64,000 nucleotides of DNA from Blattamonas nauphoetae. Lineage: Eukaryota; Preaxostyla; Oxymonadida. Within the stretch, counting starts at the first letter, position 1. Every line of letters begins with the position of its first letter. The notes under the pieces were generated by a model. The model saw only the letters and a program-made list of their open reading frames with translations. It was not told where the DNA came from and made no database searches. The position numbers and the translations under genes were made by a program. Positions 1-9,900 of the stretch are shown in pieces. Location of the stretch: contig JARBJD010000235.1 of NCBI GenBank assembly GCA_033064195.1, forward strand, positions 54,320-118,319, written 5' to 3'.

Positions 1-429
1 AATTGCAATTTTTTTCGATCATCGACGTTGTTTTCAGGATCTTGGTCATTATTCATCAGGATATGTGTAATCACCATGCTGGACAGAAGCTACAGCCAGT
101 TCAATGACTGGCTGGGAGATCAAACTACGAATTGACGACAAAGGAAGGATGATCATCACGATTCTGGAAAAAAATCTCGATGACATTTCCCTGTCATGTA
201 TTGATTCAATTGCTACATCTTCTTCTGAAATGAGTGTAAATTAGTCTAAATGTCTGAAATTTTCCATTTTGTTGAGAAAAAGAGTCATAGTCGTTCAGAT
301 CTGATCTTTCACCTCGCTGTTCTCTCTGGTCAGGACACTATGATTTTTTTACTTGGTGTTTTTTGAAAATAGGAAACATGTAAAGGCACTGTATGAAGTG
401 AAAATTAAGCTAAATAGTGCCAGAATCGA
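1..429. other. Gene-less left edge
   Basis: No open frame with recognisable content is seen on either strand. The stretch is AT-rich and borders the broken 3' end of the neighbouring beta-helix gene. It could hold that gene's lost 3' part or an unrecognised insertion; the sequence does not decide. Confidence 0.4.
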
Positions 430-1845
430 CTAAGAGCCCGCCCAAGTTTTTCCCGCCACCCCGATACATGACGCATTTAATGCACCTCCGTTGTAAGTTG
501 CTTCGTTGTTCCGGAAGACAGAATCTGTGATTGTGTCGGTGGTTGTCCGCATACAGTGTATCGCTCCGCCACTCCAAGTTGAACACTCCACGAAGAGTGA
601 GGACGAGATTGAGAATGGAGTGGGCTCAGATGAAGATTGCCAAATAGAGATGGCCCCGCCGGATGAATATGCACGACAGTTCGAGAATGAGCATTCAGAC
701 ACGGTGAGTTCACTGGGAGTGTAACTGAGGCGAATCCCAGCTCCATCCGACTGAGATTTCATCGAGCTGAATGTGCAACGAGTGAAGATGATTGGTGCAG
801 TGATGAGTTTGTTGAAATACAGTCTTTCTTGTTTAGTTTTGTGTTGGAGAGTGTAAGTTTTGTTTTCGATGAATTCTGGTTTGAGGGAGGAGTGGCAGTG
901 CGAGAAGGACGTGTTCGAGCACAGAAGACTCCCGCCCAAGTTCATGTCAATGCATGCTGTTCCATAAAGATGGTTCGTGCTTCGAGTCACAATTGACCCC
1001 AAAATCGTTTGACATCCACTCCATCCTTTCAATGCTCCCTTCCCATCACCACTTGTCATGTTCACAAGTCTGCTCCCAATCAGCACACTCTCCAACTTCT
1101 TCGAGAATCTTGAGTCTTGTTCGGTCGATGACGAGAAGCCAACCAACGGACCAGATCCAATCGAGAGATGAGTGTCGCATAGCGAGAGGCCAGAACAGCT
1201 CACCAATGTTGACGCTACTTTCTGAACGGTGTCTGTGTGACCGGCGTGTGTGTTGCGGGACGGGGTGAGGCTGACCAACGGGAGAAGGCTCGATTTCTCA
1301 ATCGATTTGTGGGAACAATCAACAAAGAAAATCGAGCTTCCAATGTCATCCCATCTGTTGTTCATCACAAATGGTGACGATTCGGGGTTGGAGATGATCA
1401 GGCAGTTCTCGATCGTCAATCTGGACGACCAGATTCTTCCGACACTTGTGCCTCGCCATCCACAATCCAATGAGATGTGGGACATCGATATTGTGGAATT
1501 CGAGAACACAAATATGAATGGTGTCGTGTTTTCATTTCTATTTTCATTGTTCTCCGAGTTCAGATTCTTCACGGTTTCAGTCTTGGTAAACGACGATGTA
1601 TGGCAGATTGTCGTGCCGGATCCATGCAGTGAAAGGGAGATAGAGTCCAGTATATACGCATCCGAATGATATGCTCCTTGATTCAGTTTTATTGGAGACA
1701 CAAAGGCTTGTTCATTTTGTGAGATTCGAGCGGCTTCTGCTGAAGGAGGAATTGTCACCTGGAGAGATAGTGGAAGAATTCTCTCTTCTGTGAACGAGGC
1801 TTCGACATAGAGTCGATGAACAAAGACGAGAACAAGAAGGTTCAT
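430..1845 (-). CDS. Right-handed beta-helix surface protein, 3'-truncated
   Basis: Probable secreted or surface beta-helix (pectin-lyase-like, Pmp-like) protein of about 471 residues. I chose the ATG at 1843-1845 because it opens a hydrophobic signal peptide (MNLLVLVFVHRLYVEA); the frame stays open upstream but there it is only the antisense of the SPRY copy. The body has short beta-helix rungs with the family marks STNHLYGT and the repeated GGA motif (SSGGAI, WSGGAI, YNGGAL). The same STNHLYGT-DMN-GGSLL block occurs in the genes at 13.1-19.7 kb and, diverged, at 30.9 kb. The protein stops soon after the last GGAL rung and lacks the Ig-like repeats, membrane segment and kinase-like tail of the longest relative, so it is truncated or a remnant. 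Adhesin or receptor function is inferred from the fold only. Confidence 0.7.
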   Translation of the reverse strand: MNLLVLVFVHRLYVEASFTEERILPLSLQVTIPPSAEAARISQNEQAFVSPIKLNQGAYHSDAYILDSISLSLHGSGTTICHTSSFTKTETVKNLNSENNENRNENTTPFIFVFSNSTISMSHISLDCGWRGTSVGRIWSSRLTIENCLIISNPESSPFVMNNRWDDIGSSIFFVDCSHKSIEKSSLLPLVSLTPSRNTHAGHTDTVQKVASTLVSCSGLSLCDTHLSIGSGPLVGFSSSTEQDSRFSKKLESVLIGSRLVNMTSGDGKGALKGWSGCQTILGSIVTRSTNHLYGTACIDMNLGGSLLCSNTSFSHCHSSLKPEFIENKTYTLQHKTKQERLYFNKLITAPIIFTRCTFSSMKSQSDGAGIRLSYTPSELTVSECSFSNCRAYSSGGAISIWQSSSEPTPFSISSSLFVECSTWSGGAIHCMRTTTDTITDSVFRNNEATYNGGALNASCIGVAGKTWAGS

Positions 1846-1857
1846 CCCTCGGACAGA

Positions 1858-4800
1858 TGAAAGTGGGAAGAATGGATTGATCAACTTGGAGATGGTGTTC
1901 CAAGTGTGCAGTCTTCGTTGATTCCTGATTCTACTCGTCTCATCAGATTCAATCGGCTTCGTTCCAAGAAAGGGAACACTCATCCTTTGTATTCCATCAA
2001 CAGAACAAAGAGAGAAGCAGATTCCACTTGCTGCTGCAAAGGGTTCAGGAAACCGAGTGGTGTTGGAGGTGGACATGGACGCGAGGCCTCGCACAGCTGT
2101 GTTCATCATCAACGGAAATGTACCTCTCACGTTTGTGTCTGGTCTCCCTCCCTCGATCAAAATTGGAGTATACCTTTCGTAATTCTCATTTTGATTCTTT
2201 TCAGTTGTCGATGAAGAACGAGGGAGTGTCAGTTCGTTTTGATGGAATGCATCGTCTGAAGCAAGCAACACCACTGCGACGAGTGAACGAGATCAAATGG
2301 AATCTTGACGATTTGAGAGACAGTGAGGACATGTACATGAACGGATTGCGAGCCAATGTTCTGACCGTGGAGACGCAAATGCCGTCGCTCGTCTTCACCG
2401 ACCCTTCACACTTCAGAGTGGAAGACAACATAATCACTTCAACTAGTCTGGCCAGAACAGAACAGGACGGACGAATCAAACCCACGTGGAGCTCTTTCTT
2501 CCTCTCAGAACCGATTTCAGAAGGAATTGTGGCCATCTCGTTCACCAGTCTCTCAATGGACAATAGCTGGCCTTGTCCGACCCACTTCGGTCTGATTGAT
2601 GGGACGACACCGATACCCGAAACTGGACAGAGACTCGGAGAAGTCGAAAGTCTGTGTCCTCTTCGATTTGGTTCAATTTTTTCTCCCCTCGTTCTTGTCA
2701 CATTCCTCTCATCTATTCTTCTCATCCGATGTCAGACTCGATAGCTTTCTCATCAGAAGGTGACACATACTCCTTCTCATTCGAGAATCAAAATAAGAGC
2801 ATTCTTGTCCCCTCTCTCGAGAGCTGCATACCTGTCATCGTCGAAATTAACATGGATTCGAATCCTCACACTGCCCAGTTTTTTGCCTCCGGAGCATCGA
2901 GACATGTTGTTGTTATCGGTCTTCCTGAATCCGTTCGATTTGGAGTGTGTTTTTCTTCTACTTCCCTCATTCGTCCCTTCCATTCTCCACTGTTCTCCTC
3001 CTTCATTCATCCACCTTCACTTTTCTCTCGTCTCCTTCTCAGTTTTCAGCAAATGGCCTCGGAATGCAAGTTCGGTTTGACAGAATTACCCATCTCAACA
3101 GAGGAAGCCCCTTCACAGATCAGATGAAAGTGGTTGAATGGCCAACTTCCGACTCACTCCAAGCGAAAGTTGTGGATGAGGAGTCGGTTGGGAATGAAAA
3201 CAACGATCAGCCATCGAAATACAATCCCAATGAAGCGGAAGCAAAGAGAATTGATGATGGAGAAGATGTGAAAGATTCGAATGAAGACGATGAACACTCT
3301 TCTGAACTGATGGTGGAGAAAGAGAAAGACGAAGAAGAATCCGATGGAGCAACGGAAGACGACACTGATGAAGAGAAGAGTCTCTCCGAAAATGATGATG
3401 TCGACGAAGATCACGGAACAGATGTCGACGAGAAGAAAAGACAACTCCCAACGATGAAGCTGCCTGAACTGCTGTTCACAGACAATTCTCATTTCATCAT
3501 CCGAAATAACATCATCACTCGGACAGAGAAAGGGACTGACAAGAAAGGACGAACCAGACCGAGCACTGTTCTGTTTTCGGAGCCAATCACGAAAGGTGTT
3601 GTTTCTGTCACTTTTGTTGTGCTGACACTCTCAAGGTCAATTGGTCTGTCTCTTCTCTCTCATCCTTTTCTGTAGACAAGAAAGGATTCATCAATTTGGG
3701 TCTACTCGATTCTTCTCTTCCTGTTCCTCATCTTGGACGTGTTTTGGGAGAAAACGTGAAACGTGTGTTGTTCATTCGATGATCTCCATCTCTTCTCTCT
3801 CTACATCCCAAGACTCAATTGGTTTCACAGCGATTCTGGGAAAGCTCCATGTTTACAGTCGATCAAAACTGGAAAAAGATTTTCGTTATTCTTGGATGTA
3901 CAACAAAACTCGCATCGTGATGGAAGTGAACATGGACTCTACTCCACGCACAGTCCAATTCTTCATCAACGGAAAGGCCGGGAAATGTTATGTGAGTGGG
4001 ATTCCTGAATCCGTGAGAATTGGCGTTTGTCATTCTTCTTTTCGATTCTCGCTCATTCAGTTCTCTGCTGATGTGATGGGAACCTCACTCCAGAACACAA
4101 ACATCATCCACTCTACTCAACCGACTCCGATCACAGACAAAAGGAAAGAGATCAAATGGACTGACACGAATGAATCTTTAGAAGAAAGAAAAACCTTCAG
4201 ATACAAACCGATTCGGAGAGAAGCAGAAGGATCGATGCCTGCTCTCCTCTCCCGAAATCCCGAACACTTCAAAATCGAGGGAAATGTGATCACTCGCACG
4301 ACTTTCGACTACGATGGACGCAATTCACCATGAAGCACCGTGATGTTGGATGGAGTAGTTGAGAAGATGATCAAGTCTGTCACGGTTACCATCCTCGCTC
4401 TTCCTCAAACTGAATGTTTTCTCCTCTTTTTGTGATTTTGTTCAGATTCGTGTGGAGTTGTAATGGTTGGCTGCCTCAATGGAAAAACATATATTCCCAA
4501 AAGTCCGAAAGGACTCGGAATTGGTAAAGAATGTCTGCTGTTGTTCGTCTTGATGATCTCACACTGTCGTCCCTTGTGTATTTGCTATCGTGCCTTTCAG
4601 TTTCCTGTGGTCTCTGCTCCTCTGATGGAATGATCCACCGGTGGGGATTGAACAAGACGAACTCCAAACCCTGTCACTCTCCCCTCCACGTTGGGGACCG
4701 ACTGGTGATGGAGGTGGACACTCAATCGACACCAGACATCATTCGCTTCTTTGTGAATGGGAAGGATGGAGAGAACATCATTTTGAAATTTTCTTATCAA

Positions 4801-5538
4801 CAGATCTCTCTAGCTGGACCAGGTACTTCGGTTCGAATTGATGCCGTTCCAGGACCAGACGAGCCACAACAAGATCTCGCCTCCCTCGCCAACATTTCTC
4901 TAACCAAATCGAAAAGACTCACTTCACAGTTCGATCTTATTGTGGAGAGCCCATTCACAGGTGACCAGTTCACTTTGCGTGTCCACCCACAACACAACAT
5001 CCTCCAAATCAAGCAACTCCTCGTTCCTCTCTTGAAACTCTCGATCAAAGACATCACTCTCATGTTTGAAGCTGATGAACTGGATGATTCCACCTCTTTG
5101 TCAGAAATCGATTTTTGTGGCAATCACACCCTGATTGCTTTCATCAACAAACCGGACGACACCATCACAAACAATTCAACAACCCAATCGAACATGTGGG
5201 TTCTTCCCCAACCGCCACCGAAAGAGGGCGATATCCAACATTCCTCAAAGACCAACAAATCGCCAAGTCAAGCAAAGCATAGTTGGGGGACATGCCCTTT
5301 GACTGGAAAGGAAATCGAGAAGCCCGGATGGGTGGAGGGGATGGAAGATGAAGTTTTTGATTTCGATGCTCTGACAGACTTTGTGAAGGAGAACGGAATG
5401 CACCCAACGACTTTTGAGCCGATTGAACTCCACCAAATCCGCCAGCCACTCACAGATTCTGTCAACCCGTCGACATCAGTCGTTCTCGGCAACACCGAAG
5501 GGTCGGAGGAAGGCAGTGTTCCTGTCATTCTTATTTGA
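1858..5538 (+). pseudogene. Truncated duplicate: SPRY repeats - UBL - U-box-like
   Basis: Partial inverted copy of the kinase/SPRY gene at 7-13 kb. It starts inside the first SPRY unit and lacks the kinase and coiled coil. Domain order: end of SPRY-1, SPRY-2, SPRY-3 with an acidic insert (3170-3440), SPRY-4, one UBL (about 4927-5151), then a U-box-like end (about 5290-5439) absent from the other copy. Eight introns are readable by comparison: 2168-2204, 2650-2735, 2945-3042, 3636-3675, 3763-3812, 4025-4060, 4416-4445 and 4524-4600 (30 to 98 nt, GT-AG). SPRY units show the mark E-(V/I)-(N/D)-MDS-PRT-QFF-NG and a SVRFG-type end. An in-frame TGA at 4331-4333 lies in SPRY-4 where the other copy reads Phe. 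With the missing 5' end this makes a pseudogene likely, though the 3' UBL/U-box part remains open and could be expressed from another start. Confidence 0.75.
4927..5439 (+). other. UBL plus U-box-like domain pair
   Basis: The first part is a ubiquitin-like fold: FDLIVESPFTGDQFTLRVHP, then ILQIKQLLV and a closing TLIAFI. After a Ser/Pro-rich linker comes WGTCPLTGKEI, then EVFDFDALTDFV and HPTTFEPIEL. That spacing matches the U-box pattern CPI(T)...PV...G..YDR..I..W....HP.T..PL, a zinc-free RING-like E2-binding fold. E3-ligase activity is inference. Confidence 0.5.
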
Positions 5539-6071
5539 AGTATCATCACATTCCCAGTGTGAATAGTGTTCGTTATGTTCTCTCCATTCACTCCACCATT
5601 GTTTTCTCGGCATACATTCGGTATGTATGTCAAGATTCGGTATGTATGTCATGCCCATCTGACGCAACATCACTATCACATTTTACAACAGCCATAGATG
5701 CAAAATGAAGAAAGGGCATCAATACATACCATCACGGGGAGAAGAGTCGGAATGATATATTGGTGGAATGTTATCGATCATTCGGATTCATTTTTGTGTC
5801 TTTCAATATCATGTGCTCAATCTGCTTTTTATGAGGATGTATTGTAATTAATCATGTTCAGAGGTGCTTCCATGAGATAATATTGAGAAATTGAAATGAA
5901 GTTGCCGATACTAGGAGAACAAAGGGACGATCTTTGACTTTGGTGGATCGAGGTGCTGATGCTCTATTTCGAGTGGAGACGGCTTCAAATGGTTATAAGA
6001 GATTCAGATAGTTGGAATATATCGGAATATCGATCATAAATCGTTTGTGTGTGACACACCCGAATGCGTGA
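5539..6071. other. Intergenic spacer between convergent gene copies
   Basis: No coding sequence seen. A 17-bp direct repeat (ATTCGGTATGTATGTCA) occurs twice side by side near 5617-5650. It separates the tail of the truncated copy from the hAT insertion and the tail of the full gene. Confidence 0.5.
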
Positions 6072-6972
6072 CAGGGGTTTTGGAACCGGAGGCCAGCCTT
6101 AAATAAATTAATATGGTAAACGAGATATCTCATTTTGAAATGGAAAGAAGCAAAAAACCGTAAAAGTGAAGAGAAAATAGTGATTACTCAATTGTCTAGT
6201 TTTGGAGTCCGTTTTAGCTTCCAGTGCAAATGTCACCCAGATTGCTGTAGATTGTATTCACATCGGACTATTCGGAAAATGTGGCGATTTTTCATCAAAC
6301 AGTGGAGATTTTCTGCCGGTAATGTGCTTGGATATAGAATTATTGCCAGTTTTTTTCAAAGTGCAGACAGATGTAATAGGTCCTATTTTGACGGAAGAAA
6401 TAGAATCAAGAACGAGTATATGTTTCAAAATGGGATATTTGGTGATTTTGTCCTTTTCCATGACTAGATCCGACCATCTGATTGAGATGACGACATTCCG
6501 AGATGGCTATCGATGATATTCCAAGTAAAAATCCAAATTTCTGTTTCAATGTCTTCCAGAAAACTTCAGTTCGGCTGCCAAAGTCGAATATCACTTCTGT
6601 GTCCCTGCTCAACAAACACTCGTTCGAGAGTGTTGATCGCTGAGGATTTCATTGACAACGGAGAAAGTTTATGGAAATGGAGGAAAAACAATGGTAGAGG
6701 TGGAGAGTTGAATATTGAATCTGATGGTTGTTTTTCCAGTTCACACTTTAAAAAATGAAGAAAATGAGCAAAAACGATCAGCTCCGCATTTGCTCAATAA
6801 GAGGTTTTCAACCTTCTCCGTGATTTTCTCGCCATTTCTCCGTATTCTCTTTTGGTGTTTTTTTTATTTTCAAAAAAGAATCACCCAGAGCGTCAGAGTG
6901 GCGAAAAGTGAACTTTCTCTGCCTCCACCAACAGTGTATTACCCATAAATTCCTCCGGTTCCAAAACCCCTG
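6072..6972. mobile_element. Non-autonomous hAT element, 901 bp
   Basis: Both ends carry the inverted repeat CAGGGGTTTTGGAACCGGAG (left at 6072, right ending at 6972). The 8-bp direct duplication ATGCGTGA lies at 6064-6071 and again at 6973-6980, with no mismatch. Terminal CAGGG and an 8-bp duplication are the signature of hAT transposons. No transposase frame lies inside; the interior is AT-rich with only short frames, so it must have been moved in trans. The perfect duplication argues for a fairly recent insertion between the tails of the two SPRY gene copies. Confidence 0.9.
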
Positions 6973-6997
6973 ATGCGTGAAGATCCCATCTCATTTT

Positions 6998-9900
6998 TCA
7001 CACTTCATCGGCATTCATCTGCTTTCTATCACCTCCCCACAATAAAATGTATTGTGAAACGATGAATAAGTATGAAATTTGATCGAATTGGCACCAATAT
7101 GGGACATTCAGTTGAGGAACGAGCAGTTGCTTGATTTTGAGGATGATATCCTGTGGGTGAACGTTCAAAGTGAATCTTTCACCTGTTAATGCGTTGAGCA
7201 CCTCCAAATCGAACTCTTCATCATTGTCCTCATGATTCGTGGTTGGAAATTGGTCGTCCAGTTCTCTGATGAAAGCAATCAGGGAGAAATTGTCGTTAAA
7301 GCTGATTTCTGACAAAGTCGTGGAATCACTCAGTTTATCAGTTTTGTGGAAGAGAGAGATACCTCTGATCGAGACACTCATGTAAGAAACGAGAGTGCGT
7401 TTGATTTGGAGGATGGTTTTTTGTGAGTGGACGTTTAAATTGTACTGATCACCAGTGTGTACGCTCATCACCATCAGCTTGAACTTGTCATTGATGATCT
7501 TTTTCGATGGTGATGAAGTCGACGGTTGTTTTTCATGGTCGTCATCATGATTTGTACCTGTGATTGTGTCTCCAGGTTCGTGAATGAAAATGATAATGTT
7601 GTGATCGCTATCACAGTAACTTTCTGATAAAGTTTTTGAATTATCTCTCAGTTCACCAGTCTCGTGGAGGAGAGAGATGTCTTCGATTGATCCACCAACG
7701 TGGAGAACAAGGGCTTCTTTGATTTGGAGGATGGTGTTTTGTGGGTGGACATGCAAAGTGAACTCGTCACCATCGAGTGTGGTCTTCACTTTCAGATCGA
7801 ACTCATCGCTGTTGGTTTCCGTCGATTGATGTGTTGTTAATGAGAGTTTTTTTGTGGTTCTTTTTTGAAATGGGACCGTGAGAGCGTTGTTAGATTCGTT
7901 GATGAACGCAATCAGGGTGGGATTGCCATTGAAGTCGATTTTTGACAGAATTGTGGAGTCACTCTGGTCGTCAGCGTCCAACATGAGAGAGATGTTGTCA
8001 ATCGATCGACTCAAGCGAGGAACGAGGCTTTGCTTGATTTGGCGGATGGTGTTATATGGGTGGACACGCAAAGTGAGCATGTCACCAGTGGTTGCGCACT
8101 TCAACATCAGATCGAAGACATCATCGCTGGTTTCCTTCGGTGGTAATGCAGTCAACGGTTGGTCTTCAGTGTTGTGATCTTGAACCGTGTCTGTTGTTGA
8201 GTCGACCGGTCCGTTGTCGAAAGCAATCAGAGCATAACGGTCATCAAAGGCGAGTTCTGACAAAGTTGTGGAATCATCCAGTGTATCTGCCTCGAACATG
8301 AGCTCGATGTCTTCGATCGATCCACTCACTTTATGAACGAGCAGTTGCTTGATTTGAAGGATGGTGTTGTTTGGGTAGACACGTAAAGTGTAATTCTTAC
8401 CAGATGATGCGTTCATCACCATCAGCTCGAAGTGTGGATCCACGTCGATGATGATTGGAGATGATTTGTCGAGTTCTGTGACAGCATCAATTCGGATCGA
8501 GGTTCCAAGTCCAGCGAGAGAGAACTGAATGAGAAGACATCAAAAATGATGATGACGATGATGATGAGAGAATCAGAAGGAGCAGACTCCGATCATGTAT
8601 TCCGCTGAAGAACCAGAAAAGTCTGTCTCTCCAGCTTTCCCATTCACTAAGAAGCGAGAGATATCAGGTGTTGATTGAGTGTTCACCTCCAACACGACCT
8701 GATCTCCAACTTGGAGGGGAGAGTGGTTGGGTTTGGAGTTCATCTCCCGTTCCGAGTCATACAAGTACCCATCAGATGAGCAGAGAGCAAACGAAGCTGA
8801 AGAGAGAGAGAGCGCGCGCAAAGGGATGATGGAGGATTGGTTGTGAGACGGTTGAGGGAAACAATTACAGACTTTTCTTCCCGATTCCGAGTCCTTTTGG
8901 ACTTTTAGGAATATGTCGTCCATTCGAGAGACAGCCAATCATGACAACTCCAATCGAATCTGAAGGGAATCACAAAAAGAGCAACACACTTTCAGTTTCA
9001 GGAAGGGCAAGGATGGTGACAGTGACAGACTTGATAGCTTTCTCGACCACTCCGTCCAACATCACTGTGCTGAATGGCGATGTGAGTTCACTGGAGCCGA
9101 GAGCAGTGTGAGTGATCACATTTCCTTCTATCTGTAAGTGTTCGGGATTTCGGGAGAGGAGGGCGGGCATCGATCCTTCTGCTGGTCTCCGACTCGTGTT
9201 GGAAGGGATGTCATTTCTTTCCTTCAGCGACTGTTTGGTGTCAGACCATTTGATCTCTTTCATCTTGTTAGCGATCGGAGTCGCTTGGGTGGAGTGGATG
9301 ATGCTTGCGATTTGGAGTGAGGTTCCCATCACATCAGCAGAGAACTGAACGAGTGAGGAACGAAACGATGAGATGACAAACACCAATTCTCACTGATTCA
9401 GGAATCCCACTCACATAACATTGCCCAACCTGTCCGTTGATGAAGAATTGGACAGTGCGTGGAGTCGAGTCCATGTTCACTTCCATCACGATGCGATTCA
9501 TCTTCGAAGGATCAGAACAATATTCTTTCAGTTTGATCTTATTGAAAACATGGACATCTCCACTTGTCGAGAGAGCAATGGAATCTGAAGATGAAGAGTG
9601 AGAAGGGATGACGATCATCGAAGGGAACAGTCAACCTTTCACATCCTTTCCCAAGACAAGTCCGAGTCGAGGCACCGTGGCACGAGCATCGAGGAGACCG
9701 AAATTGACGAAGCCCTCTTGTTCTTGAGACAATGAAGATGAGAGAGAAGAGGTAGACCTATTGACTTAGCGAGTGTCAGCACAACAAAAGTGACAGAAAC
9801 AACGCCTTTCGTGATTGGCTCTGAGAACAGAACAGTGCTTGGTCTGGTTCGTCCTTTCTTGTCTGATCCTTTCTCTGTCCGAGTAAGAACGTTGTTTCGG

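Noticed and set aside
1846-2274. Longer N-terminus for the first beta-helix gene
   Set aside because: The extension has no ATG at its start and is the antisense of SPRY exons; the ATG at 1845 opens a signal peptide.
7100-8434. Polyubiquitin precursor
   Set aside because: The repeats lack diglycine ends, have acidic linkers and are too divergent from ubiquitin.
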